A stretch of 64,000 nt of DNA. Origin: Membranipora membranacea. Lineage: Eukaryota > Bryozoa > Gymnolaemata > Cheilostomatida > Membraniporidae. The translations under genes were made by a program, and so were the position numbers. This document shows, one piece after another, positions 51,391-63,782 of the stretch. Each line of letters opens with the position of its first letter. Position 1 is the stretch's first letter. The notes under the pieces were generated by a model. That model was not told the origin of the DNA, did not search any database, and saw only the letters and a list, made by a program, of their open reading frames with translations. The DNA is taken from the NCBI GenBank assembly GCA_914767715.1, contig OU612068.1, positions 9,424,001 to 9,488,000 on the forward strand. The letters are read 5' to 3'.

Positions 51391-52126
51391 ATCGAGTTAG
51401 GTGAGCAGCACCTTCTGTCTTTTTACCTTTGTTGGAACGACCTGGCCCGGAATTTTTTAAATACTGTCTGTTGTTCTGAGTGTCTATCTTGATCTCATCA
51501 ATTTATAAAAAATGATCAGACTGCAGCGACTGAAGACTTTTAGTTCAGCTCATAGGGAAGGTTTATGGGATGTGGTGAATAAGAGATTTAGACAACTCTG
51601 ATCAGCCTATCTAGTATTTTAGATGACCTTCAACATTTCATTTAATGCCTTTCTTGAGCAGATACCATCAGACGGATACAGATATTTAAGAATTAGATGG
51701 ACTTTGGTGCTTGCATATGAAGTTTTGGCAGTAGAATCACTTTTGATAGCAAATAAATCAATAAATCGATAAATTACAATAATGTAAATGTGTATTGATT
51801 GATTCATTTTGTTTTGATTCTTTTACTGTATGTGCCTACTGGCAACTGGCTGCTAAATCCAAGTTCTAAATTAAGTATTGCTACCTGAAGTGTATACAAA
51901 TGCGCTTCAGAGCAAATCGAGCATTCAAAGGCTACCCGCTGATCAACCTTTTCATAGTCCTGGGTTATTTATGTGAAAAGTTCAATGCCTCCACACACTA
52001 AAGTTCAGTGTTAAAAAAATAAAAAAGATTCTGAGTTTTAGACTGTAGTTTTACGTAGAAAATGTCTTAAAAGCTAAAATAAATAATGATCAAGGACTCA
52101 AAGATGACTCATTTTGTTGTGTCATA
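51391..52126. other. Intergenic, 3' of ATG7
   Basis: AT-rich, contains the presumed ATG7 3' UTR on the minus strand. No further feature seen. Confidence 0.5.
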
Positions 52127-55100
52127 TCACCAATCATCCTCATCGGCATCAAAATCACTGAGAACCTGAAAATAAATGGAAAAAATACATGAAAAATAAT
52201 TGTTGATGGTCATATCACACGCCATATCCCAGAGCATGGGCGGGGAGATATTGGTTGGAATGAGGCTGCAATTTCTGCTCCAGGTTGATTTCTGTTTGCA
52301 TGCAGGGCAGAGCACACCTGGGGGGGGGCAACCACACCCCCATCGTCGATGGACTGCTGTGGGACTCGAACCCAGGACCTTTAACACCTATGTGCTGAAG
52401 AACCGGCGCTCTGACAAATCGATCCGCCTCCTACTCCTAGTCTACACTGATATCAGTAAATTAAATCCTTTGTTTTAGATCAAGGAGCTCTCTCTGTCCC
52501 TCTTACCTCTCCAAGCACTGGCACTCCAAGGCAATCACACCTGTGCCTTGCCCTTTTTTTTACGATCATCGATTGGATATCCATGCACCATTGTTGGCTG
52601 GCTGTGACCCTCCCCAGTGAATAAGGGAATAGTCTGATCCTTTGCCACAGGCTAATTTTTTCATTCCTGATTTTGCCATTATCAATTGTTAACACTTTAC
52701 AGCACATACCTCAGCAGTAAGAGGGTCAGCAAATAGCTCCTGTAGACCAGTGATTTCTTCTAAATAGTTTGCATCGTTGAAAGCGTCGAGTAGGAACTCT
52801 AAACCATCTGATTTATATCTCTCCACCACCTGTAGCCGATAGAGAGGTAGTTCACGGAAATGTAATAGGTGTTATAATCAATGTTATTACTGTGGTATTC
52901 ATTTGGGACAAGTTGGCTTAAACTTAGATCAAGTTTGATCCAGTTTGCCTGCATTCCAGTTGCTCCCCTTCCACTGGCAAAAATCAGAGTGACCAATGGA
53001 GGAGAAGCAACTCCGAATACAGGCAACTGTACCAATCTTGGTCGTTGGTATGGTATGTCAATAACAGCAATCTGGACAAAAATTTGAAACATAAGCAGTC
53101 AAACTGCCTACCAGCACAATTTTGAACTGTGGAGAATGATTCTATATTATTGTAACTACCAGCTGTTCATCCTAGTCAGGCTATGAACTCCCTCTCCCAG
53201 CCTGAGTGAGTTCACTGGGCAGCCACAGCCAAAAATCATTTGTCACAGTTGTAATACTATATTAGTTATTTCCAATTGACATTGAAAATAATAATCATCT
53301 TCATCTTACTATGGTTATCGTGTTGTCAACTGGAAAATAACAAAATCAGAATACTCACAATATCAGAGCAGGCGGTGCACTTGTTAAACTTTCTGCTCAC
53401 TGGTAATATAATTTGATAACGGGAGAGATAACCGCGTATTTGATGAGGGAGAACTCCCAGGATGCATTGCTCAGTGTCATCATCTTCATCTAAAGCCAAG
53501 TGCGCTGATGCTTTTCCTCTGTGAACAAATGAAAGAGAGATTGAACAGTAAACGATGTACCAATATTACGGGCTTGCATCTGCAACCATGTATCTGATGG
53601 AGGTTATGTGTTGCCAATGCTTCATAAGAAGAGTGGAGGGGACAAATTCTCAAAGCTCATGTGAAACCAAATTTCGGGGGACATACACTGAAAACCCTAC
53701 TCTATGTGCTTGGTAACAGTAGAATAATGCTAGGTCGAGTTTGATCCGATTTGCTGGCAATCCGGTCGTTCTTATTCCACTGATGAGCTGCCGGCAGATT
53801 TTGCCTGAGGCTCGAAACCCTAAATGCACACTGTTATAATAAATCTAACCATAAACATTATAAATCTGTATTTATAGATTTATGGGTCTATAACATATCC
53901 TTTTCAAAGCATCCCGAATCCTTAACAAATCAACAAAGAAGTACACCTCTATGACATTGGGAATACCATCTGGTTCCAATGATGAGCCGGCGACAAAATT
54001 TTCTCAGCGGCTCGTAACCCAAAATGCACTCTAAATTATGTGAAGGTCAACCATAAACATATAAATCATTAAATGAGTATTTATAGATTTGTGGGTCTAA
54101 CATAATATACTTTACAAGGCATCCCGAATACTTAGCAAAATCAACAAGGAAGGACACCTCTATAATATCAGGAATTTGCTGACAGGACTTCTTTCCCCGG
54201 AATTTGAAAATAATTGAGTCTATATGACGTTTTTTTGCACAGCGTGTCCCATCGGCAGGCAATGAACTTTGCAAAAAGTGTGTAACAATAAACAATAACG
54301 TACTGGTCAATGATAAAAATATTAAATTTGTTTCCCTCACTTGTCTGTTTTTATATATCAACACAGCCAATGACCTTCAGTGCACGTGCCTAAATCAGAC
54401 TACTAGTACTATCACTGACCGGTGCAGCAATCCGGAATATGGAAGTAATAGGGTAGTCCCCTTAGTATTAACATAATCAGATATATCAACCGGTCACAGT
54501 TATATCTTATGAACAGTTAGTACAAATACTAACTTCATCTGGATGACAAACAGTACAGACAGTTATAAATGACTGGTTACGTTTGAGCCCCAAGCAGTGG
54601 TCCATATTCTTTTGATCCCAATATTGTGATATCGTGATTTACACAACCTCATTGGTGTCTCATGATATACTGGTTGGATAAATAAAGTTTATATTATTAT
54701 TACTATTATCAACAAGGCCAAGGCACAATGATCAAAGTATGAACATTATATGTATATATATATTGAAGACTTGATCAATGTTTGGTCCTAGTTGGGTCTC
54801 TGATCATAATCTGGATTTGCAACCAGTCTACACAAGGCCAGACATAATCCTATTGATTGATGAGCTGTCCTTGATAATGCAGCAGTGATAAACAATGGAC
54901 TTGACACCAAATTTCTGTCATTTCCAAGTTCATAATGTGACGAGCACAAGCATAGGTCTGAGAGACCAGCCAGATTGTTTCTTGGAGAATTGGCAGTAGG
55001 GTGGAGTAGTGCTAACAGAGCACATGACAGCCTACCAAGTATATCAGCCTGGGAGGCGTTGGTGGTAGGCTAGATAGGCTAGATAGGCAGGTAGGGTAGA

Positions 55101-58100
55101 AACTTAACAGCATTATTACTATTCATTGAACTAAGACGTTTCTGTCACCACAAATAAAACGATATGCACTCTCATTAAAAAGAAGCTGATGTCAATCGGA
55201 TACCAAGGGCAGAGGAAAAGTTTTCAGTTTATATACTGAGGTATAGCTGTCAACCTATACTGAGTGAGTGCTACTCAAACAAACCCACAATGAAGTGTGA
55301 TCTGAGACTGGTACACTCAGCCAATGAAATATTGTAGTGTAGAATAGTACCTATTTATGGTACTACAGGTTCTCACCCTTGTCGTACATTCCTAGATCAA
55401 AGCTTGATACAATTTGCCTGCATTTAGGTTTTGAGCCGGCGACGGCTCACAAGTTGAATGGGAACAACCGGACTGCGGGCAAATTGGATCAAACTTGATC
55501 TAGGAGATTCCCATTGCAGCCAGTTTTTCTTCTTTTATTATCAAATTAATCAATGCTATGTTTTGATGTCAAATATGATTATGTGGAGACAATGACAGAC
55601 ATTCTTGCATAATCGCCTCTCCTATAAATATTGTAAATCCCAACTTCCACAAAAAAAATTTGCAGAGTCATACTTAAAATCATTGAGTTTTAATAATTTA
55701 TTGTCAGCAATAACTGGGCTGCAAATGGGGGGTGGTATTTGAGCACTCACATGACAAAGAATTTTTGGGGTACATGGTTGACAACTGAAAAGATTGAAGT
55801 GCAAAACTGGAGAATCAATTTTTTTAATAAAGCTGGACTGAAGATGCTATGATGAACTAGGAAGGCATTTTAGTAAATTGCTGAGGCAAAGATTTTGCAT
55901 CTAACTTGACGCAAGGACAATACTTGACCACGCCCTGTTTTGACTTAATCGGATCCTATAGTAGATGATATAAGTCATAAAGTGATCCGGCAGAATTAAA
56001 TTTTCATATCACTACGTTGCTTTATGTGGAGATTCCAAATTTCTCCAGATGTAGGGCGAGAATCCCGTATAGGCAATAACAAAATTGCAAAACAAGGATA
56101 GAGAAGGCAATGACCACATAGGCACGAAAGGACACATAAAAAGTCAGAGCTTTTAAACTATAATCCTTCCTTCAATATTGTCAACAAATCTGGGTTTTTG
56201 TGAGAACCAGGTGATCTGAATAAAACAAAAGAAAGAAAAAGTGAGGAAACCACATTTGCATATAATCTAATTAGAAAATTCCACTGACAATTAAAACAGG
56301 AGGAAACATTTGTCCTCAAATAACTTCTTCTTGTATCCTCCTCTCATGCATAAACATGGCCAAATGCCATCATGCTAAGCCGGGTATAAACATCCAATCA
56401 ATCAATCCACTTAATGTAACGATTGGGTGACAGATGATTCCAGCTCCGTCACTACCACCATCATTGACTAGCACAGTGACCAAGAGAGAGGAGGTATTAA
56501 AAGGCATCCTCCTAAAAGACTGTAATCAACAGATGTATCAATGCTGGCTTAGATTGAGATCGATTCTAAACGTGACTGTTACCAGCAATGCTACAGCTGG
56601 ACTCCTCATCACCCACTTTGAGTATCATGAATGAATCTCAGTTGACAATAGGGGATAACACTACATATACACGATCAAAAGATGGATTTGCGGATGTGGT
56701 AGGACCCGTTGTCTTTGCTCCAGTCACAATTCTGGGATTTGTACTAAATATTGGGACAATTGCAACAATTTTGAACAGTCAGAGCTTATCTAACAGAGGC
56801 GTCCATGTTTTTCTCGTCAACAAGGCTATTGCAGATCTAGTGACTTCACTGACCTATCCTATAGTTTATGCAGCTTTTCCTTATGGAAAAGGAGCAGAAC
56901 TCTATCTATTTATTTTGTCAGCGATTGGTTCTTTGGGGATTTACACCTCACTACTATGGAATGCTGCCATCAGTATAGAACGATTTGTAATGATCTACTT
57001 CCCACTGAAAGCGCTCACCTACACGAAACGAATAAAAATAATACTAACAAGTACTGTGTGGGCGATAGGGGTTTTTGGGAGTATCATTTTGACATTGTTC
57101 ACCTTAGCTCGATGCAACGACGACTCCATACGGAATGTGAAGTACCAGAACAAATGTGCTCTCTTCACTTTTGACAGATCCACGGCAGAGATAATGGTGT
57201 CAACAGTTTTTCCTGCAGCGACAATACTTATTATGTACATCCTGGTAGTTAGAAAACTATGCAACAAGTCAACTGAACTTCGTATGTCAGTTGGCAAAGA
57301 CAAACAGAGACGTATTGCAGTAAAACAAAAGCAGATAACTGTCATGTTGCTGGTCGATGCAGTAGTGACAGCGGTCACATGGATACCCTGGAGACTGATA
57401 TTTACAGTTGGGAAAATTTGTGGTGTAGAGGATGACAACGTGAAACTTCGTGGACGTTCAGGTTCATGTGTTCTAACATTAGAAACTATAACTATCTTCA
57501 TATGGATGACTAACTGCTTCATCACCCCAGTTATATATTTTACTCTCAACAGTTCTTTCAGAGTAAGTCAAGCTTTTGAAGACCGCTCACAAGCCAAAGC
57601 ACTTCTTGGTCTTTGTCTTTTTGATTGTGGAAAATACCAATACCAGCACTTAATGATAGCACAAGAAATTCCCCCCTCAAGATGTAAGATGTAGCTAGGA
57701 ATTGAGTTGACTGTACAGTGTGAAGCCAACAAAATGACAGCCTATTTGGTTTGTGCAGCACAGTCAACTATATACCCACAGCTGTATCACACTTGAACAG
57801 AGGGGACAACTCTTAATGCTATCCATAAATCCCAACAAGAAGCGTTATAAAAAAAATAACTGTAAGAACAGTAGAGTTAGTTATTAATAACTTGGTCAGT
57901 TTTGGCCCGTCTTCCTTACTTTCTAGATTCTGCAGACAAGGCCAAGAAAGCAGATCAAGATAAGAACATTCTGTTGATAAATATAGCGGGCAATAATCCA
58001 GTCATAACCTGGATAATTGCCTCAGTGCTTCACCTTCACCGTGTCCCTGGCCATAAACATCTGATAAACATCAGAATTGACTGTATATTCACAGACAATA

Positions 58101-61100
58101 CAAGTGATTTTGACAAATTTAACTAGCAGAGCTGACGACGGTGTTAATGCTAAGCTTTGCTCCATACTATTTTGAAAATTTCTCATCATTTATCAATCTC
58201 TTTCTTGTGCTTACAGAAGAATGCAAAAGAGATGCTAAGGCGTGCATGCTGTTGTACTGCGTCAAATTTCACACTGTCTCGCCTGTTCACTGCCACCACT
58301 ACAAGCAGTCCACGAACTCAACAATCAATAACGGGAAACACTAGCGGCAGCAACAGTATTGAATGTGTAGCTGTCAAGTTATCTTTAGCTGACTGAAAAT
58401 AACCACCATGTTTAGACCGATCAAGTCAAGGACATCTTCCAGATTTGCCAAGGTAGAAGCAGCATCCCAGAAGCACCCCACACTAGCTGCTTTTCCTCAG
58501 TTTTTCTTGGTCTGGGATATTTGAATTTTTATTTTTTTCTTCATTTATGGAAGATTGGGTATAACAGGTATAATGATAGTTCGGAGTTGATCTGATGTCC
58601 CCACAATACATAACTGGTTAAAACAGTACTATAGCAATCCACAGATGGTTGTTGCACACCCAAATGAATGAAATTTGTAGAATAGCTCAAGATTAATTTC
58701 CTAAGCTATCTTCATTAAAGCTATTATCATAACAGCCGATACTTTCATTAGCCTGATATCGCATTGTGTTGTGACCTGTGTCATATGACCTGCAGGGTCA
58801 CATCAAAACAAGCATTAAAACAAAATCGGTAGGAGAATTTTTATTTTGGATATATCTCAAGAGGTTTTTCGCATCCATCCTTGAAACTTCACAATATGTA
58901 ATTGGAGAAATTGATTGATATGGTGTGAAAGTATAAAGGTGACCTAGTAGACATACAACGCGCCTCAACACCAGCTCACAAACTGAATTGAGAGGCAACA
59001 CTTTACTCATGTGTTACAGCAATGCCGGATGCGTAAATTATAGAGTCTAAGAATTAATTTTTTTCTGTTTTTGTTCTCATGCCCAGGTTGCCTTCCTTAC
59101 TTATATTGTGATGAAACCTCTAAAGGTCGCCTCTAATTTTTAGAAGATGATCATTGGTTCAGTAATAAAGATTATATATATAGACAATTAGCCCAGAAGT
59201 TAAGAGTGAAACACCATTGAGAGAAGCATCTATGTATAAGGTAGTACTAATTGCCTTGTGAACAATAAAGTATGTACATCAGTTGTAGTTGTCTTGTCAG
59301 TAAGTCAATAATCTGTCTGAGTTCACTGTGGTTGAGTTAAATACAGATTATATCTTATTCATGACATTTAATGAGCTGAGAATCAGATCACTAGTCAGAA
59401 ACTTGATAGTACTGGCCACTGGTTTCCAAGCAGGGATCACCAAAGATGACAAAACATCAAAACCATGATATGTCCGTACAAATGAAACAATTAATAATAT
59501 GTGGGAAGAGATGTGACATCATCCAACAAAATGTCAACAGTTATGACTAAGCGGTGTACATCCATTTTTATCATTGGTTAGCTGTTTTTGTCATTCACGA
59601 TTTTACTAGACACGCTTTGTCCGAATGATAAATGCTGCATGGCATGGACTGCGCTGGACTGCAGGAATGCTAAAATTGCGATGATGAGCTCAACATGTTT
59701 AATTATGATTCTCTTTTGTAAAAACATTATGTGAGCTGCAATCATGACATAAGTTATCATTCAAACGTGTCTGATGTAATTATTAATATAAATTAAATTC
59801 CATTTTTCACACTTGATTACCATAAATTTATTCACCCTCGTGACATCGAACATATGAGAATGGATTGAACAGAGTTTAAATTCGTTGAGTCACTCTCCCC
59901 ATAGTTGATGGTGTGACCAAGATCACAAGGTTATTAGTTTCAATACCCAAGTTTCAAGTGCGGGAAGTGGATCATGTGAAGCTTAATTTTGGCAGATAAA
60001 TTTGTCCGTGAGTGAAATTAATGAGTTATTTTAAGCTGTGATGGATGTAGTCATGTCTTTGTAAATGGTTTGTCAAAATTCTAAAACACTTGTCACATCA
60101 ATAACTGCCTTTTTATTTTTTGTTGTTGTTATCTTTTGACTAGTGCTTTTATTATATTTTTAACTATATTTTACACAGATCAATGCAAAAAGCAAATGAC
60201 TCAATTGGGTGAAATCCGAAACGCTGCTATGTTGTTAGCACATCACAATATTTTGTCTGTCCAATCACATCACAATGGTTAATTCTAAGACATTTCTGTA
60301 GAAGGAACAACCATACATCTTATAACAATTTTGAACCAGTTCGGTCTCCGGTCATTCCCATTCTTCTGGTGAGCCACCACCGCCACAGCCGCCGGCTCAA
60401 ACCCTAAATGCAGGAAAATTGGATCATGTTTGATCTATAGACATCCTTTGTCTGTAGGATAAAAGATGTAAGTTTAACTTACCTCTGCGGATGTTGGATT
60501 AGAGATATGAGTAGCTCCACTATTAGTGCTGAGCAGAGCATAGACAGGCCAGGCCGTGAGACGGTACACTGCTGATCTAATGTTCTGTCCTTAGTCGACT
60601 AGAAATTTAAAAGTGGTTCAGGTTGAACTTGAAGTGTACCGGAATTTATGACTTGAATTATAAACAAGATAATTAAAGACTACCAAAAGACTCTAACGCT
60701 AGGATCAAGTCTGATAGCTAACCCTCACAAACTCACGAAAGATTAAACACTTGGCCCACTGGTCTGTTTTTAGAAATTTATTGTCAAGCTTGAATGATAA
60801 CATTGTAGCTCATTGGCCATTATGACCTTGTAAATGACTGCTTAGGATGATCCAAGAGTGCCTTATGGAAGTAATATAATTGTTGCCCAACTTGGTCGGA
60901 AAGTGGGAAAATTTCTACTTTTTCCCTTTTTCCTATTTGCTACTTGGTATCAGTGTGTTTTTATAGTGGTGCTCTATTAGATTAGGCTTTATAGCTGACT
61001 ATGTATCATAGACATAATATACTCACAGTATATGAAGTCTATGGTATGTGTTGAGTTAAAATGTGGGTTAAAAATGTGGGTTAAAATCGCAAGTTTTTGT

Positions 61101-63782
61101 CTCTGTTCGAAGACTGAGAATTAAAGGTGCCTTAAGTGCGCGGCCGCCATATTCGTTGCCAAGATGCTCTCAGTTTGCAGGTAGGTCGGAGCACAGCTGG
61201 GGCGTCAGTTGAGCCCAGTAGTCGGTAGACTGCAGCTGGACTTGCGCATCAGAGGGCAGGCGCTCAAACAAACTGAGCTACCTCCTACTCCAGAGAGCTT
61301 AATAAAATAACTAACTGCTGAGCATCTCCAGCCTTATCATAATGTTACTTTTTTGTTTGTTATGGAGGACCCCTTGACCCGCGTGACAAGGCTAGAGCAT
61401 CCCCATTGAACTCTGCTTACTCATCAGAGCTACGCTTCCACTCATGTCAAGTTCCAATAAATAATCAATAAATTCTTATTAAATACTTGGCTACAGAAAA
61501 AAATTAGTCAATCAATTAGATTTAGTAATGTTAGATTGATTATTGATTGAAACTTGTTATGATGTAAGTGTATCTAAGATAATAAATCTCAGATACAATC
61601 GTAGACGCTGAGAATAATACTTCCGGCGTGGAATCTGGTTATAAAACAGTTTTTATAGCAATCCAACATGACAAGCGGCTCGCTTCCAATATGTAAAGGA
61701 GGAAACCCAAAAAATGTGAGTGGGTTCACTGTCGCAGAATAAATATCTATGAAGACAACCTAATGGTACATCACAGGAAAAGTGTTTAGGTTGGGTTGAA
61801 GTGCTGCTACCTCTACATCACATGGGATCCTGGGGGCCTTTCAATTAGAAACAGCCAAAATCACAATCTGATTGCTCACTCGGTGAGTGAGCGATACCTG
61901 CTAGGCTCTCGCTTTTAAATTTCTCAGTCATTGATGGAGCTATATACATTCTGAGTGAACGATTTAGATACGAATTAGTCTGATTGAAAGACCAAGTGAG
62001 TGATGATTTTGAGCAATGTGATAGTGGCAACTTGCTTAAGTAAAGCATCGCTCTTTCTAATTGAAAGACCCCCCAGATTTTTTAAAGCGAAGAACCACCA
62101 CTATAGAAGACTTTAGCCGGTTATGTAAAGGCTTCATCTGATGAAGCTTGTGATTGCATCACAGGCTGAGCAGGCTGCTAACCATACCTACTAATAATTA
62201 GATTATTTACAATATTCAGCCCATCTTAGCAGTTCTTTAACGTACTCACATCTCTCGGTGCGACAACATCATTACAATAATAACAGCCCAGGTCATCTCC
62301 AGGTATGACTTTGTTGAAAGTTTTATGTGAGCCATCTTCTCCCGCAGCCTGTGCTCCACCAGCAGGACTGTCTGATGAGGTGGGTTTGACAGCATCTTCT
62401 CCCGCAGCCTGTGCTCCACCAGCAGGACTGTCTGATGAGGTGGGTTTGACAGCATCTTCTCCTGCAGCCTGTGCTCCACCAGCAGGACTGTCTGATGAGG
62501 TGGGTTTGACAGCATCTTCTCCTGCAGCCTGTGCTCCACCAGCAGGACTGTCTGATGTGGTGGGTTTGACAGCATAGGCACCATGTCTCATAGCCAACCA
62601 AGAATCAAAACCTAAGGCTGCAGTCATCACAATCTGTAACAAAGGGGAAGCGAAATGTTATGAACATAAACATGTAAATACAAGTATTCATATGTTTATG
62701 GAATATGAAACTCTGCAAATTTAAGCAAATTTTAAGGTGTGTCATTTCCAGCATCTTCTGAACATCATAGAGATCCATATTTTCCACAATTTGAAGACTA
62801 CCCAAGCATTTTATATTAATGCTTAGGTCTTTCGGTGGTATTCAAGCTTTTTTCAAGCTCACATCGAGGGATTATTTTTAATCTGGCCAGGCATGCTAGT
62901 GGGTGTAGAACATGTAACTGGCGGAAATATTGTCGCATAATACAAGGAAACAGGGTATGAAGATTATAATAACAGGAATTCATTGCCACAGCTTTGAATA
63001 CTATACCTCCCCAGGTAACCATTACTGCGTGGAATCACTAATAGACTTGACAATATATTATCAAGTCCATGATGTCACGCTTACAGGTCATGATTACAGC
63101 ACTGGGTATCCAGTACAGTATTTTTTTTCTGATACCGACTCGTTCTCATGAGAGCCTACACACTAATCTTTGAGGATATGGACCATTATTCATAGGTCAT
63201 TGGGCCATGATTGGGTCAAGGAGTACTCTTTTACTCCTTGATTGGGTAGATGTAAAGTCGCATGAGGAAACGGGAGCTGTGGGTGCCAACAGGTGTAGTG
63301 GTGTTCGGCTCTTAGGAGGAACTTGATAAAATGAATTTGAAAAATTACCAGGAAGAGGATATAACACAGCAAACGAGCCTGTATCACAAAATTTCTATTC
63401 CTGTCACAAACTAATTATAATAGCTGTGCCTGTCTGAAATAAGACTTCATAGTAAAGAACCCTTGGGTGCATTATGTACCGAAATGGTGAATTGAGAGGT
63501 GAATATGTCAAGTAATCTGTATCGAAATTCGGATTGGATTGGCTTGATGCCTCTTAGTTATCTTAGTCATGGTAAGATAAGATGTTCCCAAACCTTATTT
63601 TTGGCAGCGCCGATCACAGTAGGTAGCCAGCGGCTCTCTCTTGTGTCCATTAACAGGAATACAGCATCGTGATGTTCAATAAGCTGCTCCAACGCCTCAA
63701 CATCTTTTCGTACAGACTCGACAGAGCTCAGCGGAACAGGATGTCCCGGCATCGGGATAGACATGCATACACCTGACGCTTT
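52127..63782 (-). CDS. ATG7: ATG7, autophagy E1-like activating enzyme, C-terminal part (5' end outside window)
   Basis: Six exons in phase: 63782-63594, 62633-62250, 60598-60483, 53518-53359, 52829-52710, 52165-52127. They encode [44 protein letters not shown] and [12 protein letters not shown] (first zinc-binding CxxC). [16 protein letters not shown] carries the catalytic thioester Cys, CTAC is the second zinc pair, and [20 protein letters not shown] follows. The C-terminal domain [19 protein letters not shown] and an acidic end DFDADEDDW complete it. Known role: activates ATG8 and ATG12 and passes them to ATG3 and ATG10. Odd points: exon 62633-62250 carries a four-copy 20-residue repeat in the loop before the first CxxC, and the 6964-bp intron 53519-60482 contains a complete opposite-strand GPCR gene. 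The N-terminal domain and the adenylate-binding GxGxxG lie beyond 64000. Confidence 0.95.
52297..52438 (-). mobile_element. tRNA-derived SINE, family 2, copy 1
   Basis: Reverse strand begins GGAGTAGGAGGCGGATCGAT (A-box side), has B box CCTGGGTTCGAGTCCC, and continues to CCCAGGTGTGCTCTGCCC. Lies in the last ATG7 intron. No target duplication identified. Confidence 0.65.
52925..53040. repeat. Palindromic MITE family D, copy 1
   Basis: Carries AGATCAAGTTTGATCCAGTTTGCCTGCATT at its left side in the family's usual order, with an inverted GCCTGTATTCGGAGTTG-type right half. In ATG7 intron 52830-53358. Confidence 0.55.
53730..53828. repeat. Palindromic MITE family D, copy 2 (degraded right end)
   Basis: CTAGGTCGAGTTTGATCCGAT, then CCGGTCGTTCTTATTCCA and GAGCTGCCGGC...GGCTCGAAACCCTAAATGCA, sharing the order of blocks with the 55392 copy in inverse orientation. 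Confidence 0.55.
53767..54175. repeat. ~205-bp tandem duplication in ATG7 intron
   Basis: Unit 1 (about 53767-53975) and unit 2 (about 53976-54175) share ordered blocks: ATGAGC.GCCGGC, CCATAAACAT, TATTTATAGATTT.TGGGTCTA, GCATCCCGAAT and CACCTCTAT. They have diverged by indels. The first block is part of MITE family D. Confidence 0.75.
55392..55503. repeat. Palindromic MITE family D, copy 3 (best preserved)
   Basis: Ends CTAGATCAAAGCTTGATACAATTTGCC and GGCAAATTGGATCAAACTTGATCTAG read as inverted repeats. The centre has GAGCCGGCGACGGCTC, itself palindromic. Located in the 7-kb ATG7 intron. Confidence 0.75.
56627..58396 (+). CDS. Class A GPCR, orphan, nested in ATG7 intron
   Basis: Two exons, 56627-57562 and 58217-58396, joined in phase 0 give about 371 residues. 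The chosen ATG follows an open frame that extends to an ATG at 56588; the shorter N-terminus keeps two sequons (NES, NTT). TM1 has [14 protein letters not shown]2 [12 protein letters not shown], and TM3 ends [13 protein letters not shown], where ERF replaces DRY. TM5 has [15 protein letters not shown]6 [12 protein letters not shown] (TWIP in place of CWxP), and TM7 [18 protein letters not shown] (ITPVIY for NPxxY). The second exon supplies helix 8 and [10 protein letters not shown], a likely palmitoylation cluster, then a Ser/Thr-rich tail. It lies antisense inside ATG7 intron 53519-60482. A dead tandem copy lies at 50086-51390. Ligand unknown; variant motifs suggest a lineage-specific receptor family. 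Confidence 0.85.
60345..60440. repeat. Palindromic MITE family D, copy 4
   Basis: GTCTCCGGTCATTCCCATTC, GCCGCCGGCTCAAACCCTAAATGCAGG and AATTGGATCATGTTTGATCTAT match the family blocks. It sits just before ATG7 exon 60483-60598. Confidence 0.6.
61175..61291 (-). mobile_element. tRNA-derived SINE, family 2, copy 2 (diverged)
   Basis: Same 5' start GGAGTAGGAGG, same GTTTG...GAGCGCC block, and same GCTGTGCTCCGACC-type 3' block as copy 1; the B box is degraded. Located in the ATG7 intron 60599-62249. Confidence 0.55.
61830..62076. mobile_element. 247-bp MITE, copy 2
   Basis: Same family as 43321-43570: ends CTGGGGGCCTTTCAATTAG and CTAATTGAAAGACCCCCCAG, with internal CGATACCTGCTAGGCT and CTGAGTGAACGATTT shared. 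More diverged than copy 1. In an ATG7 intron. Confidence 0.83.
62335..62576 (-). repeat. Coding 60-bp minisatellite, four copies, in ATG7
   Basis: Exact 60-bp period; copies differ at only a few positions (CCCGCAG/CCTGCAG; GATGAGG/GATGTGG). Each unit encodes [20 protein letters not shown]. Being a multiple of three, the array keeps the ATG7 frame. Confidence 0.97.
62634..63593. other. ATG7 intron without recognised content
   Basis: Non-coding AT-rich intron between the exons ending at 63594 and starting at 62633. No repeat or RNA seen. Confidence 0.5.

Noticed and set aside
57019-57549. 176-codon minus-strand frame opposite the GPCR
   Set aside because: Shadow of the receptor coding strand with no domain of its own.
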